A stretch of DNA of 18,106 nt from an uncultured Duncaniella sp. (GTDB lineage: Bacteria; Bacteroidota; Bacteroidia; Bacteroidales; Muribaculaceae). Both the position numbers and the translations under genes were made by a program. Of the stretch, positions 10,601 through 16,280 are shown in pieces. The notes under the pieces are model-generated. The model saw nothing but the letters and a program-made list of their open reading frames with translations, was not told the origin of the DNA and ran no database searches. Numbering within the stretch: the stretch's first letter is position 1; every line of letters starts with the position of its first letter. The DNA lies in contig CATWQI010000019.1 of assembly GCA_958352885.1 (NCBI GenBank), positions 1 to 18,106 on the forward strand, in the 5' to 3' direction.

Positions 10601-13317
10601 AAAATATCTTCTTTTTCAGAAGCTACATCAAGATCTCTGAGCTTAGATATTACAGATTTACTTAACGGAACAAGCTCCTGAAAGAACTGATAGCCATCTT
10701 TTGCCTCCGTTTTGAATGCTGCTGCAAAAAAAGGGTCCTGTAGTTTTTTGAGATATTCATTGATTTCTTCGGGAAGTTCAGATCTTAATTCATCACACAG
10801 ATTCTGATTAGATGAAAGTCTTAGCAATTGATTCCAAAACAGGTCATCCGTCAGTTCCACATCATCTTTTGCAATATGAGTGGTTTTTAGAGAATAGGCA
10901 TAACGACACGGATTGAGTAATAACTCAATTTCCAATGTATCCCAGATGAATCCATTGAAATCCAATCCGTATTTTGTTAGAATGGGCAAATCCCATTCCT
11001 TTATGTTATGGCCAACGATTATAGGTGTATCGTTAATTCGTCTAATTAATGTCTTTATTTGCTTTCCACTATGATATGAACGAGTGTTTTCTTCGTGACG
11101 AAAAGCGAACTCGGAAATATTGTCACCATCTGATTCAAGATCAAAGGTCAAATGTGGAACCTGCAACTTTAGTTTTTCCCATTGTTCGTGTATAAAATGG
11201 GTATATAAACTGGTATCGTTAAAATAACTAAGGATTACATCCTTTGCTATCTGCAAAGATAGTTTATTAATAGTTTCGAGTTGAGTAGATTCTCCCTCTA
11301 ATCCATTTACGCACTTAGCAATGAGCGAAATATCAATCTTATCTGCGATATTTTTCTCATTATCGTCATTCAAGAGTAATACTAAGAACGCACCACACTC
11401 TTTTTGTTGACTTCTATCAATCCATTGGCTAACTTCCTTTACTGATAGATGAGAAATATACGAAAACTCACCCTTAGAGTAGATATAGCTTTGAATGTAG
11501 TATTCTACAGGCAACCCTTCTCGGTTTCCCCAGACGGGATACTCAAATTTTCGTATAATTGCTTCTACAAATTCTTCATCTAAATCTTGGAGAGGAAGTT
11601 CGTCTGTTAATTTATCGATTTGTCCAGCTGTAAAGTTATGTATATATTTGTTGAATTGAGAAATTCTATCGTCATTATTTTCATCCGTATTTTCAAACAG
11701 AAAAGAAAGAGGTTTGTACAGAACATTTTCACCCTCAACATAATCTACAGCTAGCTGACCAGCTGCTGAGAAATCATTATTTAAAATATAGTACTCATAC
11801 CTAATTTGATGGGGAAAATGAGGTACTAAATTTGAATCTATAAATGCAATAACTCGCTTGCGGACTTCATAACCCAGGTCGTTGGATATTGAATCCATCG
11901 ACCTGTCAACCGAATAGTATTTACTTAGGAACGGCTTAACAAGTTTATCGTCATCCACAATCGTTTGGAACGAATTTAAATCAATAGGGTAGTCTTGTTC
12001 TATGTCAACAAGGTATAATAATCCTTTCTCTAATGGGTTGTCGGTTTTGTTGGATATGAACAGGGGTAGTTTTGTAGGGTAGTTTAAGTAAATAGATTTC
12101 AGACTTTCGGAGTCTAAATATAGTTTATCCGTCCTTGCAAGTAGGTCTTGTAACAGATCTTCACTCAAAGAGACAATATTTAAAATTGAGTCTTCTTTCC
12201 AGCAATACTCTAATAAAAGATTATACAATTCCGCAGAGAATGTGAGGAATATATGCCACTTATCTATTAATGACCAATTTATATTATCCTCATTCTCAGA
12301 AATCTCAATAAATAAAGCTGTTGACAAAATATCCTTACTTAAATCATCTAGCTCCTGTATTGGTATATCAAGCAAGAGATTTCTTGTTTCTGCATTTGAT
12401 AAAAAAAGACGGATAGCCTTGGTTTGCTTTTCTGTATTAGTTTTCTTTGAAAAGTGATTAGAAATAATAGTAAGTAATCTCGCATCACTTTCCTTCTTGA
12501 TATATGAAGATGCTATTGTGCAGAAAATATTAATATCATAGTAATCCCCTTTTCTATCGTTACCTTTAATGCATGCTCTTGCATCTGTATATTTCAGTGA
12601 TAACAATAAGTCTTCTTCGCCGAAAGTAACAATCTTGACTTTGTCGGCATAAACGCCTCGTTTTCCTTTTTTCTTTTCAAATGAGACCCACTGATTATCT
12701 CTGAGATTAGACGAGTCAATTATATTACTCGAATTTACATATATGCTCTCGATTTCGCAAGTTGTGGTTTGAGAAATATATTTATTAGTTATTATGAATC
12801 CAAATCCTTTAAAAGAATCAAAGAACTTAACAAGCCCAAGCTGCCTATTGTTACTTTTCTCTTTGACATCAGTTCCCATTGGTCCCTCTGTTTCGGATAT
12901 TGGAAGACTCGGAGATGTTCTATTTATGTGCTGACGTCCCCCATGATTGATCATTGATAGGTCTATTTTGCCAATCACCTTAAGATCTTGGCCTGAAGGC
13001 CCACCATAACGGGATACATTGCTTGCGCCTAGTTCGGAAGTATTTGTCTGTTCCAAATTCCTCTTCTCGGATCTGTCCTCAACTTGCAATTCTTCCATAT
13101 TGGGTTGCAGTTTTGATAGTTTCTGAGTAGTTGAAGATTTTCTTCCTTTTGTTTTGTATTTAAGTGAAAAGGATAAAATTGGGTCAATAATTTTAAGTTC
13201 ACTTTCAGAGAAAATATAATTGTCATCATTTGGCAATTCCAGACCCTTAGCCTTGGCATAATTAACAATGTCAATTAAGGAGCTATCCTTGAGCTTAATA
13301 TATTCTCCGAGTGTCAT
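4615..13317 (-). CDS. giant multidomain protein: cold-shock fold + DEDDh exonuclease + RecQ helicase + UvrD helicase
   Basis: This single uninterrupted 2900-residue frame has these parts in order. (1) A basic N-terminal tail, then a cold-shock/OB-like domain at about 159-230 (GLVKFFDSFKGFGFI, G161-I175). (2) A long helical region, about 230-715. (3) A DEDDh 3'-5' exonuclease with D726 and E728 (TFDLESDG), D776 (GHNIKEWD), and H814 and D819 (HIAKDD). (4) A poorly defined region about 860-1260 with a stretch like the C-terminal half of a helicase (LPVIYVINNSQEIEPL). (5) A RecQ-type SF2 helicase: Walker A LPTGGGKS 1402-1409, DEAH 1512-1515, SAT 1550-1552, motif VI QEVGRAGR ending at R1727, then a winged-helix-like segment near 1812-1850; no cysteine zinc cluster was seen. 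(6) A UvrD/PcrA-type SF1 helicase: GPGSGKT with K2256, DEFQD 2364-2368, KVKGLEFD around G2676, YTRAR with R2726. A C-terminal module ends at 2900. RecQ proteins are usually 600-700 aa, so this is far larger. All four catalytic centres look intact. It probably unwinds and trims DNA as a self-contained machine; defence is the favoured inferred role. The gene is AT-rich relative to the flanking mob genes. Confidence 0.93.
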   Translation of the reverse strand: MTLGEYIKLKDSSLIDIVNYAKAKGLELPNDDNYIFSESELKIIDPILSFSLKYKTKGRKSSTTQKLSKLQPNMEELQVEDRSEKRNLEQTNTSELGASNVSRYGGPSGQDLKVIGKIDLSMINHGGRQHINRTSPSLPISETEGPMGTDVKEKSNNRQLGLVKFFDSFKGFGFIITNKYISQTTTCEIESIYVNSSNIIDSSNLRDNQWVSFEKKKGKRGVYADKVKIVTFGEEDLLLSLKYTDARACIKGNDRKGDYYDINIFCTIASSYIKKESDARLLTIISNHFSKKTNTEKQTKAIRLFLSNAETRNLLLDIPIQELDDLSKDILSTALFIEISENEDNINWSLIDKWHIFLTFSAELYNLLLEYCWKEDSILNIVSLSEDLLQDLLARTDKLYLDSESLKSIYLNYPTKLPLFISNKTDNPLEKGLLYLVDIEQDYPIDLNSFQTIVDDDKLVKPFLSKYYSVDRSMDSISNDLGYEVRKRVIAFIDSNLVPHFPHQIRYEYYILNNDFSAAGQLAVDYVEGENVLYKPLSFLFENTDENNDDRISQFNKYIHNFTAGQIDKLTDELPLQDLDEEFVEAIIRKFEYPVWGNREGLPVEYYIQSYIYSKGEFSYISHLSVKEVSQWIDRSQQKECGAFLVLLLNDDNEKNIADKIDISLIAKCVNGLEGESTQLETINKLSLQIAKDVILSYFNDTSLYTHFIHEQWEKLKLQVPHLTFDLESDGDNISEFAFRHEENTRSYHSGKQIKTLIRRINDTPIIVGHNIKEWDLPILTKYGLDFNGFIWDTLEIELLLNPCRYAYSLKTTHIAKDDVELTDDLFWNQLLRLSSNQNLCDELRSELPEEINEYLKKLQDPFFAAAFKTEAKDGYQFFQELVPLSKSVISKLRDLDVASEKEDILVIAPKDIWSRIAPYVSLRFPAETSKKYYTIDVADFTGINVLLYKILYRFCEEARTPLVINLPQYLRFGEGNRSLVISNDILKNIARPSNGRIDCIDFESFNSTKNLKSQYSKIITIGGELHDRIHRVQIGDCYDSIGPNIILSKLFLSMASCNYALVPTSDYNHFGIKKDDLTASIWAERDSTGKITIFKNFKFKIAKERFLSHFNAINEHIEWELEKQDKKHNNPTIITIKNDKDTVRLSDSTTFRSQYWTYQFGIIKDISSQLPVIYVINNSQEIEPLSSFARALGYYVPSAGTGFRKLEHIESHANSLVVISKDQFVNGISEYRTNQPYCYIWDSMDIDRLRLMWDVLPFEDDEIDNDNNEIDNRSGRTTPRKCIAAAWPIMRHYFSLIKANSRDSQMFIIDSHFDDNPDIADICKCEYQQFNSPANSRGFSELMTVSETYFKDTEFSMPELNTDTAMEAIRNSFIPNYTWHDYQKEILPVVLERQNDLLISLPTGGGKSIIFQGPAIYRAASSHRLSIVISPLRALMQDQVEELVQKGFGSAVDYISGDRTYPEIQEIYRKIRGGEIALLYITPERFRVKGFVNALQQRLEHDKGLEYVIFDEAHCISQWGQEFRPDYRNAILECSKLKERFDIKLCLLSATVTAQIEEDIRTFLPDIRRMGQAVEDYNPIRQHIGIAFKLTDHEDERRIDEICSYIIDKQIDFAKSRMIIFCRTQRQCEEVCASLAQRFKNIDSPLLNEVSDHIGFFHAGMDSDQRNETYKLFKGHENNVNSELYILCATKAFGMGMDIPNIHYVLHFSPPSVMEDYLQEVGRAGRNEQMYNEAFADGSKIPAQCLVSIEDFRKLKELLIRSLMSWSDLDMARQKIIEYIQRFKSIDEASNTQTVVPFNIWTKDETPERFNDTTASRIAFHWLEHLNLISLGYLDQACMDVTLLKAWSPIGISASANFKEEIGKALKDYCQGLGVPSLIPIKEMRDRIGHSWPKIVDILLQAQKNSILTINDSIRAIIKPRRFSETDYMVTHNKNIFALHVVMDGIKSILSEVGVGKSRVFENDEIRRIVGQLTDDVQFDTIKENEIEYMPWRNRTDGPSPRMDVKRAETFKKDIVQRTGPKIFWLLNYIPGVTSIEKRSDEGDVFYIITLHNKLWQEYIEDWENDLFNILKYIKNQDSAFSWAEMIFNLNMFSPRHKGFTYLDNSLSLLKAIQYIDYTPLVKSGIEVRAAENAFMPIDDGTEKNSSVYDKRQEFEREEKLKKIRLSSMDIFSKISPDKQSDFIRRYFQSRNYDEFLGLVGDYCPDEYSDILAELSEEALAKEESRLQGNKPQLAIYNSSISQNINVLAGPGSGKTHVLTLRCAKLVYREHVDPSHILVLAYNRAVVVELKNRLNRLFRSLGLSRMAHQMHVYTFHALAKVVMGQKLDNVPTEQWENLLCDYIKRNRSILRAKFSDIDHVLIDEFQDITAPRLETISKIHEYYPDAKFFTIGDINQSIYGFDRVSGFIGTPKQYAKRLSPQPYYTRLNEMLNPVEMGMFTNYRSYQEILDKAAEFVPEGCELPKSATSLMEHLPSSPCVYETSNKSWYSQIKDIVNFALAENNTEDTNRMINNIAIFFRTNNEVYRGFSRLKGLNLDSKIRIRIQGSSSCEMWRQREVYHVVSYFSNNPDTKVVLKNNETKTMIKNWIEQIIQAAPNWDSYYLDITYTLCLHYLETIRTDERTHTYGELANFIKDIAGRDDGGQVFKIYDEYQDERIFKERSLTIVLTTMHKVKGLEFDIVVVTPSFANLPLRPHRSYTPEQNLMEDDLADIEEERRLRFVAYTRARKKLYIFNSEREKSLANMTIYIAPEDVQSKLGITEREPGLDKYNLGYHSNREFTFNNIVVLNNIKTNSPVIIQKTTIASNGTIWNAYDIIDPLSNKAIGQLSSNSSIRKQMEQDNIDCLSGLFVSDIFAWEYQDSVRYDSEHQTNYSTRWIQRAKDQGFVYIVQIAGFGVKKD

Positions 13318-13333
13318 AGAAAGTAATTACGTA

Positions 13334-13546
13334 TTATCTGTTTATTAAAGAGTGGACTTCTGTATTTAAGATAAGTGAAATTTCTTTTAACGTATATAAA
13401 TCAGGTTGGGAGGAATTCGTGCACCATTTGGAGACTGTGACAGGGTCTTTGCCTAATTGTTCTGCGAGCCACTTGCCGGTATGTCCTGTTTCGGCTAATA
13501 CAGCTTTTATTCTGTTTAGTTTCTGTCGTTCTGTTTTTGTCTCCAT
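13334..13546 (-). CDS. XRE-family helix-turn-helix regulator
   Basis: This 70-residue protein is almost entirely a Cro/C1-type HTH: LNRIKAVLAETGHTGKWLAE, then QLGKDPVTVSKWCTNSSQP as turn plus recognition helix, and LYTLKEISLILN. ATG 13546 (METKTERQ) is preferred over an in-frame ATG at 13600, because a good promoter (13571-13601) lies between the two. Its stop is 16 nt before the giant helicase ATG, with no terminator in between, so it is the first gene of the operon. Small XRE proteins commonly regulate restriction-modification and other defence genes. An autoregulatory or timing role here is inferred from that and from position. Confidence 0.85.
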   Translation of the reverse strand: METKTERQKLNRIKAVLAETGHTGKWLAEQLGKDPVTVSKWCTNSSQPDLYTLKEISLILNTEVHSLINR

Positions 13547-13570
13547 TGATTGATTTATTAAATTTGAACG

Positions 13571-13601
13571 TAAATTTAATAAAGATAAATGAGACGGCAA
13601 A
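13571..13601 (-). promoter_or_regulatory. promoter of the regulator-helicase operon
   Basis: On the minus strand, TTTG (13601-13598) is followed after exactly 19 nt by TAAATTTA (13578-13571), a 7 of 8 match to TAnnTTTG. Predicted transcription start is near 13564, about 18 nt ahead of the regulator ATG at 13546. The -33 element sits at the end of one arm of the 14-bp terminator hairpin of the preceding gene. Confidence 0.6.
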
Positions 13602-13639
13602 CGAATATGCTGTAAAACATAGTCATTGCCGTCTCATTT
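13587..13639 (-). terminator. 14-bp hairpin ending the mob-gene operon
   Basis: AAATGAGACGGCAA (13587-13600) and TTGCCGTCTCATTT (13626-13639) form a perfect 14-bp inverted repeat with a 25-nt loop. It starts 23 nt beyond the stop of the AlpA-like gene and is followed on the minus strand by ATCTTTATT. It should terminate leftward transcription from the mobilization genes and insulate the next operon. The distal arm contains the -33 TTTG of that operon's promoter. Confidence 0.7.
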
Positions 13640-13661
13640 TGGCCGGATTTCAGTTACAGTG

Positions 13662-13985
13662 TCACTTCCGAGCGCCTATCCGGTGCTGGCGGAGGAAGGC
13701 GTCGAAGTCGGCGCGGTTGACGTAGATTTTGCGGCCTATCTGCGAGAAGGGGATTAGGCGTTGGTCGCGGTAGTTCTGCCACGTCTTGGGAGAGATGCAG
13801 AGGATTTTGCGGACTTCATCGGACTCAAACCAGTCCTTGTCGGGACTTCCGGTCCGGGTTTTCTCGACTATCTCAATAAGACGGTCGAGTTTCTCGTGCA
13901 GTGATTGCCACTCCTCCTGTGGAATCATCAGCATGAGCGATGTCGGAGCGGAGTTTTGCTGAGATTTACTCAAGGGGTTTGTCAT
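13662..13985 (-). CDS. AlpA/MerR-like helix-turn-helix protein of a mobile element
   Basis: This 107-residue protein ends in a MerR/AlpA-type DNA-binding domain of the excisionase family: WFESDEVRKILCISPKTWQN, then LIPFSQIGRKIYVNRADFDA. The N-terminal half is a linker and short helix (EEWQSLHEKLDRLIEIVEKT). Such proteins occur beside mob or excision genes in Bacteroides elements and probably act as an excisionase-like or regulatory factor. ATG 13985 is chosen; the frame is open up to 14084, but that extension lies wholly inside the upstream gene. Its start overlaps the end of the DUF3408 gene by 20 nt, so the two are probably translationally coupled. Confidence 0.75.
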   Translation of the reverse strand: MTNPLSKSQQNSAPTSLMLMIPQEEWQSLHEKLDRLIEIVEKTRTGSPDKDWFESDEVRKILCISPKTWQNYRDQRLIPFSQIGRKIYVNRADFDAFLRQHRIGARK

Positions 13986-14403
13986 ATTCTTTAGAGAGCT
14001 TGACGATTGCGTCCTTGCATTCGTCGAAGTGCTGTCTGAGCAGGTTGTTGATGAAGGTTGTAAGATTGGCTTTGCGGTTTCCACATAGGAGTTGCAACTG
14101 TTTGATCTGCTTTACAAATTCAGGGCAGATTCTTACATTCGAGCATCCGGATGGTGGACATAGATACGTCAGATCATCAATAAATCTTCGTCTGTATTCT
14201 TCCGCTTGTGTCGTTAGGGCCGAATTGCGGGATTTTGATGCAGAACGTCCCTTATGGTTGGATTGTACCGAGGAGGGAAGTTCATGTGTCGTGGAATTTG
14301 AATCATCAGTGTTGCTTAAAGGAGCGGAAGGCGGAGCTTCCTTAGCGCGGAAATTCTCCACAAAGGCATCTGCATCAAAGTCGTTGTCATATCTTTTTGC
14401 CAT
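13966..14403 (-). CDS. DUF3408-type conjugation/mobilization-associated protein
   Basis: This 145-residue protein has an acidic, Ser-rich, disordered N-terminal half (MAKRYDNDFDADAFVENFRA). The conserved C-terminal domain resembles DUF3408 (VRICPEFVKQIKQLQLLCGN, then LTTFINNLLRQHFDECKDAI). The C-terminal part looks like a ribbon-helix-helix DNA binder. DUF3408 proteins are found in the transfer and mobilization regions of Bacteroides elements, including near oriT, but their biochemical role is poorly defined. No clear promoter box lies directly upstream; a TTTG/TAACTTTG pair exists 700 bp away at 15108-15140. The stop overlaps the next gene's start. Confidence is high that it is coding and moderate for the family. 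Confidence 0.75.
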   Translation of the reverse strand: MAKRYDNDFDADAFVENFRAKEAPPSAPLSNTDDSNSTTHELPSSVQSNHKGRSASKSRNSALTTQAEEYRRRFIDDLTYLCPPSGCSNVRICPEFVKQIKQLQLLCGNRKANLTTFINNLLRQHFDECKDAIVKLSKEYDKPLE

Positions 14404-14840
14404 AATTCACTATTTCTGGGGTTAACATACATCTTGACTATTAGATTGGACGCTTCCACATTTACACACCTTGAGCTGTCCGAGCTTACTGTTAAAGTCC
14501 GGATGATTGATGTTCGTTCTGAGCAGCATACTCCTTTGGACATAGGACGATCAATCATTCCAAAACTCATCAACTGAATGTGACGGCGTATGTACTCGGA
14601 TAAATATGCTGATTCAAAAGAATCTGGTATATGGCGGGAAGCAAATTTCAGCAAGCACGAGTTCTGTGGCTTTTTCTCAAATAGTCCGGCAGTGGAATAT
14701 GAGGAGTCTGAAATTCTAAGACAAAGATAGCATGACGCCGTCTGTCTACCCAAATTTTCATACATGTCGGGATTATGTAGCCTCGCATTGCCTGAAACTG
14801 TCGCGATTTGTGGCTATGAAGCTGCGTGGCTGCAAATCCG

Positions 14841-14858
14841 CATTTATACGTATAAATG
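14841..14858. promoter_or_regulatory. 18-bp perfect palindrome, candidate operator
   Basis: CATTTATACGTATAAATG is a perfect 18-bp dyad with no loop. Such loop-less dyads are typical binding sites of dimeric regulators or partition-type proteins. It lies 440 bp upstream of the DUF3408 gene and downstream (leftward) of a candidate promoter at 15108-15140. The ligand is unknown. Confidence 0.4.
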
Positions 14859-15107
14859 TTTGAATGAATAAACAGATATATGATTTTGCGTTCTTGCAAA
14901 TGGATATTCCTATATTTTCACATCAGCACTATCAAACCTCCATTTATAAATAAGTCAATCATGATTTATGCCTATAAGGATATATTAAAGCACATAAAAG
15001 CAAACTGATTCATAGGTGTTTATCAAGTCGTATATACATTCTTATAATAGGAAGTATGCTCAAAAGAGTGCATATACTGACACACTTATCTCCGCATAAG
15101 AATACGA

Positions 15108-15140
15108 CAAAGTTAACATCAATAGATATGCAAGTCCAAA
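15108..15140 (-). promoter_or_regulatory. candidate leftward promoter
   Basis: On the minus strand, TTTG (15140-15137) is followed after 21 nt by TAACTTTG (15115-15108), an exact TAnnTTTG match. It points toward the DUF3408 gene but would give a leader of about 700 nt. It may therefore drive a lost gene or an untranslated RNA. Confidence 0.35.
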
Positions 15141-15334
15141 TATCTGAATATATCGGGCATCCGGGGCCTGAATCTGCCGTCAAATGCCGTCTGTCTCACC
15201 GTAATTCATGTATGGCACCCCCGGCTCGGTCATGAAAGTGGATAGAATCTTCAACCGGTCCGATTCCATTAACCGTCGAATTTCAGACCTTGTTCAATCA
15301 GATTTTCGCCACATGCAGATGGGAGGAAGCGGAA

Positions 15335-15366
15335 TTTGACAGTTTCGGAAATTTTTCGTATCTTTA
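15335..15366 (+). promoter_or_regulatory. promoter of the mobA-like gene
   Basis: TTTG (15335-15338), a 20-nt spacer, then TATCTTTA (15359-15366) matches the Bacteroides promoter pattern in 7 of 8 -7 positions. Transcription would start near 15373, leaving a 58-nt leader before ATG 15431. Confidence 0.55.
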
Positions 15367-15430
15367 ATATGGCATTCGTGGAAACATCCAAGGCCGGATG
15401 TGGCAATTCACTGAAAAAACAGGCATCCAC

Positions 15431-15979
15431 ATGGATGAGCAAGGTATGTTGCAAGGCACTCGAAATAAAACCGATGCCTCACAACCCTTGCTCTCCGAGG
15501 GAATGGGTTCCTCCGGAGTCGGAAACCCCTTTCAACGCCTGCGGCATTTCTCAGCGAAGCAATCTGCGATGCCATCTCTTATTTTTATGGGTAAATACTC
15601 AAACAACGGAGGTCGCAGACCCAAGGCCGACCCTTCCGTGAACCGCTACGTCGTGCGGTTCAACGCAGAGGAAAATGCTCGATTCCTCTCAATGTTCGAG
15701 CAATCCGAAGCCATCAACAAGGCTGCCTTCATCAAAAACTTTCTTTTCCAGATGCCTTTCAAGGTCTTTGTTGTCGATGAAAACACACGGATTTTCATCA
15801 ATCAGTTGTCCTCGCTGAACGCACTCTATCGGACTTACGGTGTCAGTTATGACACATTGGTAAAGACGCTTCGCGAGAATTTCAGCGAAAAGAAATGCAA
15901 TGCCGCCATCGAGAGGCTGCGAGAAGCAGCGATGAGGCTGGTGTCTGTATGCCTCGACATTCAAGAACTAGACAAATAG
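15431..15979 (+). CDS. MobA/MobC-type mobilization accessory protein
   Basis: This is a small relaxosome accessory protein of the type encoded just ahead of the relaxase in Bacteroides mobilizable elements. The conserved part begins MGKYSNNGGRRPKADPSVNR and continues with a ribbon-helix-helix-like strand and helices (YVVRFNAEENARFLSMFEQS, AAFIKNFLFQMPFKVFVVDE), then a helical tail (SYDTLVKTLRENFSEKK, RLREAAMRLVSVCLDIQELD). It probably binds oriT DNA and assists nicking. Three starts are possible: 15398, 15431 and 15587. The last gives the family-like 130-residue core; 15431 fits the promoter at 15335-15366 best and is used here. Residues before the 15587 Met look poorly conserved. No relaxase or coupling-protein gene follows: a terminator lies 52 nt downstream, then an oppositely oriented nuclease gene. 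The protein is either an orphan or acts with relaxases in trans. Confidence 0.75.
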   Translation: MDEQGMLQGTRNKTDASQPLLSEGMGSSGVGNPFQRLRHFSAKQSAMPSLIFMGKYSNNGGRRPKADPSVNRYVVRFNAEENARFLSMFEQSEAINKAAFIKNFLFQMPFKVFVVDENTRIFINQLSSLNALYRTYGVSYDTLVKTLRENFSEKKCNAAIERLREAAMRLVSVCLDIQELDK

Positions 15980-16031
15980 TTCGACTATACTGGCAACAAA
16001 CCATGCAGGATAAATAAGGTCATCGAAAGAA

Positions 16032-16065
16032 AACGTCGGCAGGGAGCAACCTTCTTGCCGACGTT
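16032..16065 (+). terminator. terminator after the mobA-like gene
   Basis: AACGTCGGCA (16032-16041) and TGCCGACGTT (16056-16065) form a perfect 10-bp GC-rich stem with a 14-nt loop, followed by a weak T-rich tail (AATTCTCTCT). It begins 52 nt past the mobA-like stop, so transcription appears to end where a relaxase gene would normally follow. Confidence 0.6.
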
Positions 16066-16073
16066 AATTCTCT

Positions 16074-16217
16074 CTATTCATCGTTCCGATTATCATTCCA
16101 GATTGTTCCGGTCATTGTTCCGCATTGTTCCGCTGGTACAGTATTGGTGACATTATTGGTGCCAACATTGGTGTCAACAATGAATTTATTGGTGACATTA
16201 TTGATGACATGAGGCAT
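16074..16217 (-). CDS. 47-codon repeat-derived small frame, doubtful
   Basis: A minus frame from ATG 16217 to TAG 16074-16076 encodes a low-complexity peptide made of short T/N/V repeats (IVDTNVGTNNVTNTVP, then CGTMTGTIWNDNRNDE). It coincides almost exactly with the 12-bp repeat block, so the repeats themselves may explain the open frame. There is no promoter box or homology I recognise. It is listed because the frame spans the block precisely. Confidence 0.15.
   Translation of the reverse strand: MPHVINNVTNKFIVDTNVGTNNVTNTVPAEQCGTMTGTIWNDNRNDE
16080..16211. repeat. two sets of short iteron-like repeats
   Basis: The first set has five copies of ATTGTTCCG or close variants, starting at 16080, 16092, 16102, 16114 and 16124 (spacings 12, 10, 12, 10). 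The second set has five 12-bp units of the form ATTGGTGNCANN, starting at 16143, 16155, 16167, 16188 and 16200, with a 9-nt interruption (AATGAATTT) after the third. Regular spacing near one helical turn suggests protein binding sites, such as oriT, replication or partition iterons. The position is between the mobA-like terminator and the nuclease gene. Confidence 0.55.
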
Positions 16218-16280
16218 TTCCTATGTTATTTCCCGTTATCTATGACTTCAGTCATGATGCGGAAATTATACTGCAATATA

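Larger units (their letters stand above)
14404..15334. other. gene-poor spacer upstream of the mob genes
   Basis: No convincing gene is seen in this roughly 930-bp stretch. Minus-strand open frames here (up to 14765 and 14899) are rich in Ser, Cys and His and look like antisense noise. A plus-strand frame, 14416-14730, has protein-like stretches (LTVKVRMIDVRSEQHTPLDI; MYSDKYADSKESGIWREANF) broken by stops at 14575 and 14581; it may be a decayed gene. The spacer also contains an 18-bp palindrome, a possible leftward promoter, and two copies of GCCGTCTGTCT (about 14732 and 15186). Being the divergent region between mob operons, it could contain oriT; nothing in the sequence proves this. Confidence 0.4.

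Noticed and set aside
7159..12957. Several plus-strand open frames of 60-94 codons inside the giant gene
   Set aside because: All lie antisense to a continuous conserved coding frame and have no recognisable domains.
13940..14425. 161-codon plus-strand open frame over the DUF3408 gene
   Set aside because: Cys- and Ser-rich antisense shadow of two recognisable overlapping minus-strand genes.
14316..14899. Minus-strand open frames of 149 and 83 codons
   Set aside because: Composition is atypical (many Ser, Cys, His), one runs into the DUF3408 gene in another frame, and no domain is recognised.
15689..15964. 91-codon minus-strand open frame
   Set aside because: Antisense to the conserved core of the MobA-like protein.
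16080..16211. CRISPR array
   Set aside because: Repeat units are 9-12 bp with no spacers of 30 bp or so, and no cas genes are present.
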